A stretch of 64,000 nucleotides of DNA, taken from assembly GCF_000691525.1 (NCBI RefSeq), contig NZ_JMDW01000010.1, positions 1 to 64,000 on the forward strand, read 5' to 3'. Position 1 is the stretch's first letter; the number at the start of each line of letters is the position of its first letter. This document shows positions 35,736 to 44,486 of the stretch, piece after piece. A program made the translations under genes and the position numbers. This DNA comes from Mycolicibacterium neoaurum ATCC 25795. GTDB taxonomy: Bacteria; Actinomycetota; Actinomycetes; Mycobacteriales; Mycobacteriaceae. The notes beneath the pieces are model-generated. The model searched no databases and had not been told where the DNA came from. It was given only the letters and a program-made list of their open reading frames with translations.

Positions 35736-36452
35736 ATGATCATGACAGACGTGCTGCGGCGCCCAAGCTTGCCGTTGTCGACTTTGGCGGCGGCGGTCTT
35801 GATGCTCGCATGCCTGATCATGCCGGTCGCCCGCATCGACGATCGGCCGCTGTCGGTGGAAACACCGTTGAGCCGAGTTGCGGTGATCGGTGACTCGTAT
35901 ACCAACGGGACCGATTGGGGCGGGATCGGTGCGGCCGGGTGGCCGGCCCAGGCCTGGCAGTTGCTGGCCGCCCAGGGCAGGCCTGTCGTCGCCGATGTCG
36001 CGGCCGAGGGTCGAGCAGGCTACGGCGTGCGGGGTGACCGTGGCAGCCTGTTCTGGGATCTGACGACGCGCGCTGTTCAGCCCGATGATCGGTTGGTGGT
36101 GTTCTTCGGATCGCGCAACGACCAACCGGTGGCGGTCACCGATGTCGTCGACCAGGCGCGTAATGCCTTCGCTCTGGTGCGCGGGATCGCACCGGCGGCG
36201 CGCCTGCTGGTCATCGGACCGCCCTGGCCGACCGCCGACGTGCCGGTAGAAATCCTGCGCATCCGGGATGCCCTCGCGGTGGTGGCCCGTTCGGCCGGCG
36301 CGCGATTCGTCGATCCGATCGCCGAGGGTTGGTTCGTCGGCCGTCCCGATCTGATTGCCGCCGACGGCGTGCATCCCACCGACGCGGGACATCTCTACCT
36401 CGCCGACAAGATCGCTCGCCTGATGGGTGCCCAGCTGACGCCGCGACGCTGA
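35736..36452 (+). CDS. SGNH/GDSL hydrolase with N-terminal membrane anchor or signal
   Basis: 238 residues: hydrophobic LPLSTLAAAVLMLACLIMPV at the start, block I GDSYTNG (Ser), Gly block around EGRAGYG, block III FGSRND (Asn), and block V DGVHPTDAGH (Asp/His). It is presumably exported or membrane anchored and acts as an esterase. The neighbouring acyltransferase-3 gene resembles the AT3-SGNH pairing found fused in OafA-type proteins, so it may finish the O-acylation reaction. Confidence 0.85.
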   Translation: MIMTDVLRRPSLPLSTLAAAVLMLACLIMPVARIDDRPLSVETPLSRVAVIGDSYTNGTDWGGIGAAGWPAQAWQLLAAQGRPVVADVAAEGRAGYGVRGDRGSLFWDLTTRAVQPDDRLVVFFGSRNDQPVAVTDVVDQARNAFALVRGIAPAARLLVIGPPWPTADVPVEILRIRDALAVVARSAGARFVDPIAEGWFVGRPDLIAADGVHPTDAGHLYLADKIARLMGAQLTPRR

Positions 36453-36453
36453 T

Positions 36454-37113
36454 TCACACCCCGGCTTTGCGGCGGGCCTTCTCCTTCAGCGGATCCGGCA
36501 GCGCGTCGGCCGCGAGAAGGGCGGGCCAGAGGGCCGGCTTCGTCGTCATCGCCCGAAAGACCGTTCCGATCGTCACGTCATGGTCCGGGCGATCGATGAT
36601 CTCGACGGCATCGCCCCCGCGCACCGACCCCGGCGAGATGACCCGCAGATACGCTCCCGGCGCGCCCTTACGGGTAAATGTCTTGATCCAGCCCTCGATG
36701 TCCAGCCACGCCGAGAAGGTCCGGCAAGGGGTGCGCGGACGGGTCACCTCCAGGACGAGACCGTCGGTGCCGATGCGCCAGCGTTCGCCGACGAGCGCGT
36801 TCGTGACGTCGATGCCCGCTGTCGTGAGATTCTCGCCGAAGACACCGTTGCCGATATCGCGGCCGAGTTCGCCCTCCCAGAAGTCGAGATCTTCTCGTGC
36901 ATAGGCATAGACCGCCTGGTCGTCCCCACCGTGGTACTTCTGCTCGCTGACCAGATCGCCGACCAGGCCGCTGCCGAGACCGCCGCGCATCGGGCCGGGG
37001 GCTCGCACGGTGACCGCCTCGTCGGTGGGGCGCTTGTCGATGCCGGTCGGCTTCTTCTTGTGGTCGGGATTGGTCATGGGGTGGGCGATGTTGACCGTCA
37101 GCACGCTCGACAT
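36454..37113 (-). CDS. MOSC domain protein
   Basis: 219 residues with the MOSC pattern: KYHGGDDQAVYAYAREDL, GVFGENLTTAG and VTRPRTPCRTFS, in which Cys is the proposed sulfur carrier. Length and layout match YiiM-type proteins that reduce N-hydroxylated substrates together with a molybdenum cofactor. It is convergent with the SGNH gene, with one base between. Confidence 0.88.
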   Translation of the reverse strand: MSSVLTVNIAHPMTNPDHKKKPTGIDKRPTDEAVTVRAPGPMRGGLGSGLVGDLVSEQKYHGGDDQAVYAYAREDLDFWEGELGRDIGNGVFGENLTTAGIDVTNALVGERWRIGTDGLVLEVTRPRTPCRTFSAWLDIEGWIKTFTRKGAPGAYLRVISPGSVRGGDAVEIIDRPDHDVTIGTVFRAMTTKPALWPALLAADALPDPLKEKARRKAGV

Positions 37114-37135
37114 GGGGCAAGCCTAGTCTGGCGAC

Positions 37136-38290
37136 ATGTTCGTCTCCCCGCGCTACGGCACCGGCGCCCTTGCCGACCTGCTTCCATCCGTGCTCGGGGT
37201 TCTCGGAGTGGCTGGGGAGTCCGACCGGATAGGTCTGGATCTGGGTGAGGTGCGACGGGTCGCGGTCCTGCTGGTCGACGGCATGGGCAGCGAATTGGTG
37301 GCGGCCCGCCGGGATCTCGCGCCGCTGCTGGCCGACCGGCCGGACCGCTCGCTGACCGCGGGGTTTCCCAGCACGACGGTCGCGAGCCTGGCGTCGCTGG
37401 GCACCGGCCTACCGTCGGGGGAGCACGGTTTGGTCGGCTATTTGCTTTCCGTGCCCGGTCACGACCGCTTGATGAATCCGCTGAAATGGGGGTTGATGGG
37501 CCAGGGGCCCAAGGTCGATCTGCTCAGAGAACTCATCCCCGAACAGTTCCAGCCAGCGCGGACCGTCTTCGAGCGGGCCGCCGCCGACGGTGTGGTGGTG
37601 ACCCAGGTGGCACCGACCTATCAGGCGGGCTCCGGGCTGACGCGGGCGGCGCTGCGCGGCGGAGATTTCCGGCCGACCTTCTCCTCGGGTGACCTCGTCG
37701 ACGGGGTGCTCACGGCACTGTCGACTGCCGACCGCACGCTGGTCTACGCATATCACGGAGATCTCGACATGACCGGCCATGTGCGTGGTCCACAGTCGGA
37801 ATCCTGGGCGCTGGAACTACACCAGATCGACCTCACGATCAGACTGATCGCCGAACGGCTACCGGCCGGGTCTGCGCTGATCGTCACCGCCGACCACGGC
37901 ATGGTGCAGATCGCCGACCCGGTCGACTTCGACACCACAGCCGTGCTGCAGACCGGTGTGCGCACGCTGGGCGGTGAGCCACGCGCCCGGCACGTCTACA
38001 CCGAACCCGGTGCGGCCGACGAGGTTGCCGCAACCTGGCGGGAGACGTTGAGCCCCGACTTCACCGTGTTGACCCGCGCCGAGGTCACCGCGGCCGGTTG
38101 GTTCGGACCGAACGTGCGCGAGGGTGTCGCGCCGCGCATCGGCGACGTCGTGGTGGTCTCCGATACCGACCGCGCCGTGATCCGCTCCGGTGCCGAACCC
38201 ATGCAATCGAACCTGCTCGGCCATCACGGTTCGCTGACGCCGGCAGAAATGTTGGTGCCGTTGTACACCTTTGCGGCCGCGGGCAACTAG
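37136..38290 (+). CDS. nucleotide pyrophosphatase/phosphodiesterase (alkaline phosphatase superfamily)
   Basis: 384 residues: metal site AVLLVDGMGSEL, nucleophile Thr in GFPSTTVASLASLGTG, Asp/His in YHGDLDMTGHVRGP, TADHGMVQ, and the final LGHHGSL motif. The complete metal set suggests an active phosphodiesterase. It is first in a compact operon with a MenC-like gene (12-bp gap) and a P450 gene (4 bp further). Confidence 0.88.
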   Translation: MFVSPRYGTGALADLLPSVLGVLGVAGESDRIGLDLGEVRRVAVLLVDGMGSELVAARRDLAPLLADRPDRSLTAGFPSTTVASLASLGTGLPSGEHGLVGYLLSVPGHDRLMNPLKWGLMGQGPKVDLLRELIPEQFQPARTVFERAAADGVVVTQVAPTYQAGSGLTRAALRGGDFRPTFSSGDLVDGVLTALSTADRTLVYAYHGDLDMTGHVRGPQSESWALELHQIDLTIRLIAERLPAGSALIVTADHGMVQIADPVDFDTTAVLQTGVRTLGGEPRARHVYTEPGAADEVAATWRETLSPDFTVLTRAEVTAAGWFGPNVREGVAPRIGDVVVVSDTDRAVIRSGAEPMQSNLLGHHGSLTPAEMLVPLYTFAAAGN

Positions 38291-38302
38291 CGTCCACTGC
38301 TT

Positions 38303-39229
38303 GTGCAGACCCTCATCGACCTCGAGGCCGCCGTGGTGTTCGCCGTTCCTCTCCGTGGCGGCGGCACCCACGAGGGCATGATGCTCGAGGGACCGCAGGG
38401 CTGGGGCGAGTTCAGCCCGCCCGCGGACTGTCCCGATGAGCTGCTTGGACGGTGGCTCACCGCCGCCACCGAGGTGGGCACGGTCGGCTGGCCGGACGCC
38501 GTGCGCGGTCGCGTCCCCGTCGCCGTCGGTGTCGGTGCCGTCGACCCCGGTCGTGCGCAAGCGCGAGTCCTCGAATCGGGATGCCGGACCGCCACGGTGG
38601 AGGTGCACGGTGCGACGGGCGAGGACATCGATCGCGTGGCGGCTGTCCGTGCGGCGCTGGGCCCCGACGGGAACATCCGGTGTGATGCGCGGGAGCGCTG
38701 GGACGCCGAGAGCGCGGCGAGTGCGATCGGGGCGCTGGACCGCGCCGCCGGTGGCCTGGAGTTCGTCGCACGGCCCTGCGCCGACCACGAGCAGCTGCGC
38801 GCCGTACGACGCCTGGTCGACGTTCCGATCGCCGTCCACGCTGCACCCGATCTGGAGTTGCGCGGCCTCGCCGATATCGCGATCCTGCACGGCGGTGCTC
38901 TCGGTGGCGCCCGGCGGGCCCTGCGCGTCGCAGAGATCAGCGGCCTGCCCTGTGTGGTGACCTCGGGCGAGCAGACCAGCGTCGGCGCAGCCGTCGGGGT
39001 GGCCCTTGCCGGCGCGCTGCCGACGCTGCCCTTCGCCTGCGAGCTGGCCGCGGGGCTGGTGCTGGCTGGGGATCCCGTCGTGGCCTCGCGAAGTCTCGTC
39101 CCGGTCGATGGGTTCCTGCCGGTCGCACCGATGTCGCCGGCACCGCAGCTGCCCGCGGCCTACAAGGTGACGGATCCGGAACGAATCCGGTGGTGGCGCA
39201 GACGTCTGCAGAGCGCGATTGCACAATGA
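38303..39229 (+). CDS. MenC-like (o-succinylbenzoate synthase) protein lacking catalytic residues
   Basis: 308 residues that align along their length with mycobacterial MenC (EFSPP, AIGALDRAAGGLEFV, TSVGAAVGVALAGALP). However, the catalytic Lys pair K-x-K is T98-V-E100, the metal Glu in VEQP is Ala156, the metal Asp in ADES is replaced by His179 and its neighbour by Ala180, and the second catalytic Lys (LKVAPLGG) is His196; only Asp128 remains. The frame is open and clean. It is a probable pseudoenzyme, GTG start 38303, within an operon. Confidence 0.8.
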   Translation: MQTLIDLEAAVVFAVPLRGGGTHEGMMLEGPQGWGEFSPPADCPDELLGRWLTAATEVGTVGWPDAVRGRVPVAVGVGAVDPGRAQARVLESGCRTATVEVHGATGEDIDRVAAVRAALGPDGNIRCDARERWDAESAASAIGALDRAAGGLEFVARPCADHEQLRAVRRLVDVPIAVHAAPDLELRGLADIAILHGGALGGARRALRVAEISGLPCVVTSGEQTSVGAAVGVALAGALPTLPFACELAAGLVLAGDPVVASRSLVPVDGFLPVAPMSPAPQLPAAYKVTDPERIRWWRRRLQSAIAQ

Positions 39230-39233
39230 GGTC

Positions 39234-40484
39234 ATGACCTCCGTGTCCACCCCGCAGGTTCTCCTGGGCCGCGCTCTCGACCCGGCGAACCGGGTCGACC
39301 CCTATCCGGTGTACCGCCAGCTACGTGAATACGGGCCGCTGCAGATCCCCGAGATCAGCCTGACGGTGTTGTCTTCCTACGCGCATTGCGATGCCGTGCT
39401 GCGGCATCCGGCAGCGGCCAGCGACCGCATGAAGTCGGCCATCGCGCAGCGCCAGATTGCGGCAGGAGAACAGCCTCGTCCATTCGGTCTGGCCGGACTC
39501 GTCGACAAGCGGCGCACGCCGGCCTTCCTGTTCCTGGACCCGCCCGACCACACCCGGCTGCGCAAGCTGGTGGCCAAGGCGTTCGCGCCGCGGGTGATCA
39601 ACCAGTTGCGCCAGGAGATCGTCAGCACCGTCGATTCTTTGCTGGACACTGCTCAGGAGCGTGGCGAATTCGATGCGGTCACCGGGCTGGCCTATCCGGT
39701 CGCGGTGGCAGTCATCTGCAGACTGCTCGGTGTTCCTGTCGAGGACGAACCGAAGTTCGGGATCGCCTCCACCCTGCTGGCCCAGACGGTCGATCCGTTC
39801 CTCTCGGCCACCGGCGAGGTGCCCGAGGGATTCACCGACCGCATCGAGGCCGGTAAGTGGTTGCGGCGTTACTTCCGCGACCTCATCAGCGCGCGGCGCC
39901 GCAACCCCGGTGACGACCTCATCTCCGCGCTGATCGCCGTGGAAGAGTCCGGGGACCAGTTGTCCGAGGACGAGATCATCTCGACCTGCAATCTGCTGCT
40001 CATCGCCGGACACGAGTCGACGGTCAGCATGATGGCGACTGCGGTACTGGCCATGCTTCGCGACAAGCAGCAGTGGGCGGCTCTGGGTAAAGACCCGAAG
40101 CGCGCATTGCGGGTCATCGAGGAGACGTTGCGCTTCGATCCGGCCGCGCAGTTGCTCGGCCGCGTCGCCGCTGAGGACATCACCATCGGGGATCTGCATA
40201 TCCCGAAGGGCGACACCATGATCGTGCTGTTGGCCGCGGCCCACCGCGACCCGGCTGCCAACGCCAACCCGGACGTCTTCGACCCGGACCGTGCAGTCAT
40301 CCGGCATCTCGGCTTCGGCCATGGTGCGCATTTCTGTCTCGGCGCGCCCTTGGTGCGGCTGGAAGCATCGATCGTGTTGTCGGCGGTGACGAAGCGGTTT
40401 CCGAATGCCGAACTCGGCGGCGAGCCCGCGTACAAACCCAATGTCACGCTGCGCGGCATGTTGTCGTTGCCGGTGACCGTGTAG
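39234..40484 (+). CDS. cytochrome P450
   Basis: 416 residues with bacterial P450 landmarks: I-helix LLLIAGHESTVSMM (acid-alcohol pair as HEST), ExxR in EETLRFDP, and the heme loop GFGHGAHFCLGAPLVRLE with Cys. It appears to lack a membrane anchor and needs ferredoxin partners. ATG 39234 lies four bases after the MenC-like stop, so they are co-transcribed; TTG 39219 is an upstream alternative. The substrate is unknown. It is the third gene of the phosphodiesterase operon. Confidence 0.9.
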   Translation: MTSVSTPQVLLGRALDPANRVDPYPVYRQLREYGPLQIPEISLTVLSSYAHCDAVLRHPAAASDRMKSAIAQRQIAAGEQPRPFGLAGLVDKRRTPAFLFLDPPDHTRLRKLVAKAFAPRVINQLRQEIVSTVDSLLDTAQERGEFDAVTGLAYPVAVAVICRLLGVPVEDEPKFGIASTLLAQTVDPFLSATGEVPEGFTDRIEAGKWLRRYFRDLISARRRNPGDDLISALIAVEESGDQLSEDEIISTCNLLLIAGHESTVSMMATAVLAMLRDKQQWAALGKDPKRALRVIEETLRFDPAAQLLGRVAAEDITIGDLHIPKGDTMIVLLAAAHRDPAANANPDVFDPDRAVIRHLGFGHGAHFCLGAPLVRLEASIVLSAVTKRFPNAELGGEPAYKPNVTLRGMLSLPVTV

Positions 40485-40499
40485 CGGCACCCACGATCT

Positions 40500-42089
40500 T
40501 CAAAAGGGCGGCGGATCGCCGTCGAGGGCGATAGCGGTGGCGTTGCGGGTGCGTTCGGCGTTGATGCGGTATTCGCGGTCGCGTTGTCGGGTGTGTTGGC
40601 GTCGCGGGATGTCGGGTTCGCGGTCGCCGAGATTGCCGCGCTCACCGATCAGGGTGATGTGTCGCGCTCGCGGGATCTCGACCTCAGATGTGTTGTGCCC
40701 GAACAGGACCGGCCCGAGCGGCTTTGTTGTGTAGATCTGTCCGGACGGTGAGGTCCACTCGGTGGTGCCGTCGGGGTGGGCGGTGGGGGTCCAGCCGGTT
40801 TTCATGGTTTTGAGTAGGTGGTGTTCACGGCAGAGTGGGCGCAGGTTGCCCGGGTGGGTTGCCCCAGCCGGCCACGCGACGACGTGGTCGATATCGCAGT
40901 GTTGGGCTGGTTTTCCGCAGCCGGGGAAGCAGCAGGTCATCGCGGTCATGCGGACATAGGCGGCCAGTTTGGCTGAGGGTCGGTAGCGGGGTTCGGAGCC
41001 CAGGTCGGTTGCGCTGTTCAGGGGCCGGACTTTCGCGCCGCCGGCGATGAGTTCGGCGAGCAGGTGGGCGGGGATGATGGCCCCGTCGAGGGTGATCCCG
41101 GCACCCAGTCGGGTGCTGGCGGCTGGGGCGGTAGGTGCGGCGGGCGTCGAGGGTGGCTGTGGCTCGGCCTCCGACGGCGTGGCTGTTGGCTCTTTGGGTG
41201 CTGCCGGTCCGGTCCTCGGGTCCTGCCTACCGCTGCCATCAGGTTCGGGCCTCGACGCGGGCTTCACCCCGTGCCCGGTGTCGGGTTCTTGTCCGGTGAG
41301 CACGTAGATGGTGACCGCACCGGCCCGGGGATCCTTGCCCGATCCTGCGCAGTCGGGGTTACCGCACAGGCACGTCAAGGTTTCGGCTCCGGCCAGGACG
41401 GCGGCCAGGGCGTCGGCGCGGCGTTCGGCCACGGTGCGGGGATCACCGTCGCAGACACTGTTGGCGAGGGTGGTGAGGCGGTTGTCGCTGATCGCGGCGT
41501 CGGTGGCACGCATCCGTCCCCAGAACGACACCACCCCATCAGGGTCATCGGTGTCGCCGAAGTCGATATAGCGGTCTTTGGCCGCGGCTCTGGATCGGAT
41601 GACCGCGATCGGATCGAACTTATGCACCCAGAAGTCGACCGCCCGGATCAGCGCGGTCTCCGATAAAGCCCCGTATTGGTGGGCGGTGCCGGCGATCCCG
41701 GCGTCGATCAACCCCAACGCGTCCTCGTCCGTGACGAGTTGGGTCCGCCAGGTGATCGCGTTGATGACCTTGGCCGAGACCAACCCGCGGGCGAACGCCT
41801 CAGCGGTCCTCGGTAGCCGATCACGCAGGGCCATCGCGATGCGCATCTGGGCGCTGGCGGCCCGCGGACCAAGTGTGCAGGCGGCACTGATCTCGGCTTT
41901 GGCCAACGCCCAACCGTCGATCAACCGCAACGCCGACGATTCGTCTTCGTCCTCGCAGTGCCGGGCGGTGACCTCGGCCACCAACGCAAGCCGCCGGGCC
42001 GCCGCGGCCGCCTCGGCACGGGTGGCATCGGTGACCGCGGCGATGAGCTCTTCATCGCTCAGCTCCGACAACCCCGATCGTTCGAACAT
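40500..42089 (-). CDS. 13E12-type protein: DUF222 and HNH endonuclease
   Basis: 529 residues. The N-terminal DUF222 helical region (LVSAKVINAITWRT, TVAERRADALAAVL) is followed by a Pro/Ala-rich linker (residues about 275-330) and a C-terminal HNH: CCFPGCGKPAQHCDIDHVVAW, NLRPLCREHH with zinc Cys and the catalytic His. This is the 13E12 repeat family of mycobacteria, present in many copies and probably mobile-associated. GTG 42119 is an alternative start. No partner mobility gene or terminal repeats were seen nearby. Confidence 0.87.
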   Translation of the reverse strand: MFERSGLSELSDEELIAAVTDATRAEAAAAARRLALVAEVTARHCEDEDESSALRLIDGWALAKAEISAACTLGPRAASAQMRIAMALRDRLPRTAEAFARGLVSAKVINAITWRTQLVTDEDALGLIDAGIAGTAHQYGALSETALIRAVDFWVHKFDPIAVIRSRAAAKDRYIDFGDTDDPDGVVSFWGRMRATDAAISDNRLTTLANSVCDGDPRTVAERRADALAAVLAGAETLTCLCGNPDCAGSGKDPRAGAVTIYVLTGQEPDTGHGVKPASRPEPDGSGRQDPRTGPAAPKEPTATPSEAEPQPPSTPAAPTAPAASTRLGAGITLDGAIIPAHLLAELIAGGAKVRPLNSATDLGSEPRYRPSAKLAAYVRMTAMTCCFPGCGKPAQHCDIDHVVAWPAGATHPGNLRPLCREHHLLKTMKTGWTPTAHPDGTTEWTSPSGQIYTTKPLGPVLFGHNTSEVEIPRARHITLIGERGNLGDREPDIPRRQHTRQRDREYRINAERTRNATAIALDGDPPPF

Positions 42090-42137
42090 ATGAGCGAGTT
42101 TACTTCGGTGCACTGACACGAGTGGCCGGCCGAGCGT

Positions 42138-43085
42138 CTAGTCCTGCACCGCCTTGGCGATGGCTACACACCTGGTCAGGTAGCGCTCATCGGGAACGGT
42201 GTTCTCGGTGAGCTCCCACATCGCGTCGTGCATCATCCGGATGATGACCCAGGCCCTGGCCCGGTCGGCGTCGAACCCGGCGGTTTCGACCAGCGTGTAG
42301 AACCGCCGCCGCACTCCTTCTCGGATGTAACCCTCCAACTCGTCGAAACGGTCGAACAGCATCGGTGCCAGCTCATAATGCGGGTCGCCACTCATCGGTT
42401 TGGGATCGATCACCAACCAGGGCTCCCGGTCGGCGGCCAGCACGTTCTCGTAGTGCAGGTCGCCGTGGATGAGCGTGCCATTGCTGGCCGGGTCGCTCAC
42501 CAGGTCGCCGCCCAGACTCAACGCCTGTTCCACCAATCGATGGGGCAACGCCGCACTGCGGGGCAGTTCGGCCAGCCCCGAGTTCCACTTCTCGATGAAT
42601 CCCACCAGTGGACGCAGCTGGGGTGGGGCCGGCACATGCAGGTGTCCGTACAGTCCTGCCACGATCTCGCAGGCCTCGATGTCCCACACCTCGTTCAGGT
42701 TCTGCTGCCTCAAGCGTTCCAGTAACAGGGCACGCCGGTGCGGATCAGCGCTGAGCAGTCGCACCGAGCCGATCCCGCCCCACCGGCGCAACGCCAGATG
42801 CTCGTGTTCGGACTCGTCGTCGGGGAACGCCACCTTGAGCATGGCCGCCACCCCATCGGCGGTCCGGACCGGCAGGACCAAGGAGCAGAAGCCGTGTAGT
42901 GCCGAACCGTCGACGGCGAGGCTCCAGTCCTGTACTGCGCCCGCGGTGCGAGTCGGCAGATCATCGACCCAGCGTTGCCATTCCGGGCCGCGGGCGGCCA
43001 TCGCGCGGACCCCGTCGGGCAGGTCGATCACCCTGTCGATGCTGCCACGAAACCGAGTGAGCCACTGTGACAGACTGATCGACAT
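42138..43085 (-). CDS. aminoglycoside/hydroxyurea-type phosphotransferase family protein
   Basis: 315 residues of the APH(6)/Hur kinase fold: AAMLKVAFPDDESEHEHLAL (Lys and Glu), catalytic loop LIHGDLHYENVL and metal loop WLVIDPKPMSGDPHYELAP. Members phosphorylate streptomycin, hydroxyurea or unknown small molecules. The longest ATG (43085) shares the sequence CATG with the tpx start on the other strand. GTG 43031 fits the family N-terminus equally well and would leave room for promoters. Confidence 0.82.
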   Translation of the reverse strand: MSISLSQWLTRFRGSIDRVIDLPDGVRAMAARGPEWQRWVDDLPTRTAGAVQDWSLAVDGSALHGFCSLVLPVRTADGVAAMLKVAFPDDESEHEHLALRRWGGIGSVRLLSADPHRRALLLERLRQQNLNEVWDIEACEIVAGLYGHLHVPAPPQLRPLVGFIEKWNSGLAELPRSAALPHRLVEQALSLGGDLVSDPASNGTLIHGDLHYENVLAADREPWLVIDPKPMSGDPHYELAPMLFDRFDELEGYIREGVRRRFYTLVETAGFDADRARAWVIIRMMHDAMWELTENTVPDERYLTRCVAIAKAVQD

Positions 43086-43575
43086 GGCACAGATAACGCT
43101 CAAGGGAAACCCCATCAACACCGCTGGTGAACTGCCCGCCGTCGGCACCGCGGCACCGGCGTTCAGCCTCACCGGGACCGATCTGGGAACAGTCAGCAAC
43201 GACCAGTTCAGCGGCAAGGCGGTCGTGCTCAACATCTTCCCGTCGGTCGACACTCCGGTGTGTGCCACCAGCGTCCGCACCTTCAACGAGCGCGCTGCCG
43301 CCACCGGCGCCACGGTGCTCAATGTGTCCAAGGACCTCCCGTTCGCGCAGAAGCGTTTCTGCGGTGCCGAGGGCATCGAGAATGTCGTGACCGCCTCGGC
43401 CTTCCGGGACAGCTTCGGCGAGGACTACGGCATCACCATCACCGACGGACCGATGGCCGGCCTGCTGGGTCGCGCGGTGGTCGTCGTGGGTGCAGACGGC
43501 AACGTGGCCTACACCGAATTGGTCCCCGAGATCGCCCAGGAGCCGGATTACGACGCAGCCCTCGCTGCGCTGTAG
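43084..43575 (+). CDS. tpx: thiol peroxidase (Tpx)
   Basis: 163 residues: AQITLKGNPINTAGELPAVG, peroxidatic Cys60 in FPSVDTPVCATSVRTFNE and resolving Cys93 in KRFCGAEGIENV, as in atypical 2-Cys peroxiredoxin Tpx (Rv1932). It reduces H2O2 and alkyl hydroperoxides with thioredoxin. A strong hairpin follows at 43590. No clear Shine-Dalgarno precedes ATG 43084, so a leaderless transcript is possible. Confidence 0.95.
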   Translation: MAQITLKGNPINTAGELPAVGTAAPAFSLTGTDLGTVSNDQFSGKAVVLNIFPSVDTPVCATSVRTFNERAAATGATVLNVSKDLPFAQKRFCGAEGIENVVTASAFRDSFGEDYGITITDGPMAGLLGRAVVVVGADGNVAYTELVPEIAQEPDYDAALAAL

Positions 43576-43589
43576 TAAACGGCATCGTC

Positions 43590-43624
43590 AGCGGCGCCGG
43601 CGGGCCGAGCCTGCCGGCGCCGCT
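43590..43624 (+). terminator. terminator hairpin after tpx
   Basis: A perfect 12-bp GC-rich stem (43590-43601 with 43613-43624) and an 11-base loop, 14 bp after the tpx stop. No T-tract follows. Confidence 0.75.
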
Positions 43625-43836
43625 TGCTGTCCGGGCGCACCGACCGGCATCGAACGTGTTCCGATTGGGTCACGAAACACCGCCCCGAATCACCGTCCGG
43701 TCACGGATGTGTATCTCATTGTCGTTGTGCCGCAGATGGATTGGGCACCGGCGATAAGACTCACCTAGATTGAGCGACAGTGGGCGTCAATTCGGCGCCG
43801 ATGTATGTGCCGTCCGGAAATGAGTTGACACTGGCG

Positions 43837-44466
43837 ATGAGAAGCTTCTGTGCCTTCGTGCTCGGTCTGGCGATGCTCGCAGTGAGTCCGGGCGTCGCTT
43901 CCGCCGATACCTTCAACACGCGTCCGGCGCGTAACCAGCAGGCAGTGGACTATGTGATTGCTCGCGCGCTGTCGCAGCGGGGCGTGCCTTTCGCCTACGG
44001 CGGCGGCGATGCCAACGGGCCCACGCTCGGCGTCGTGCGGGAGACACCTCCCGACGCGGCCGATCCCGTGGCCAACCCCATTCCCGGTGGCGTTCCTGGG
44101 CTGAACTTCCCCGGCCTGGCACCGCCTGCCGCAGCGACAGTTCCCGGCATGCCGGCCAGCCCGGCGGTGCCGGCGCCGGCCGCCAATGTCGTGGGCTTCG
44201 ATGCCTCCGGCATCATCGTCTACGCCTTTGCCGGTGTCGGTGTGAAGCTGCCGCGGTCATCGGGGGAGATGTACAAGGTCGGCCAGAAGGTGCTACCCGC
44301 GCAGGCGCTCCCGGGAGATCTGATCTTCTTCGGGCCGGAAGGCACCCAGAGTGTCGCGTTGTTCGTCGGTAACGGCCAGATGCTGGAGACGGGGGATTCC
44401 GGTGTCACCGTGTCGCCGGTGCGTACCGCGGGCATGACGCCGTATCTCGTACGCATCATCGCCTGA
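43837..44466 (+). CDS. ripD: RipD-like NlpC/P60 protein without catalytic residues
   Basis: 209 residues: signal peptide (FVLGLAMLAVSPGVASA), then AVDYVIARALSQRGVPFAYGGG and VVGFDASGIIVYAFAGVGVK. The P60 nucleophile Cys is Ala123 and the catalytic His is Ser172 (GTQSVALF), the same losses as in M. tuberculosis RipD, which binds but does not cut peptidoglycan. Residues 61-116 are a Pro/Ala/Gly-rich insertion inside the domain, longer than recalled for RipD. ATG 43837 best fits the signal peptide. Confidence 0.88.
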   Translation: MRSFCAFVLGLAMLAVSPGVASADTFNTRPARNQQAVDYVIARALSQRGVPFAYGGGDANGPTLGVVRETPPDAADPVANPIPGGVPGLNFPGLAPPAAATVPGMPASPAVPAPAANVVGFDASGIIVYAFAGVGVKLPRSSGEMYKVGQKVLPAQALPGDLIFFGPEGTQSVALFVGNGQMLETGDSGVTVSPVRTAGMTPYLVRIIA

Positions 44467-44486
44467 CCTGACCAGCCGCCTCATCG

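Noticed and set aside
40500..42089. 13E12-type gene as evidence for a complete mobile element
   Set aside because: No transposase, integrase, terminal inverted repeats or target duplication were seen around it.
43652..43665. A further KstR-like match (TCGAACGTGTTCCG) between tpx and ripD
   Set aside because: The outer A is missing, the arms are not symmetric, and neither neighbour is a known sterol gene; chance matches to a short motif are expected in 64 kb.
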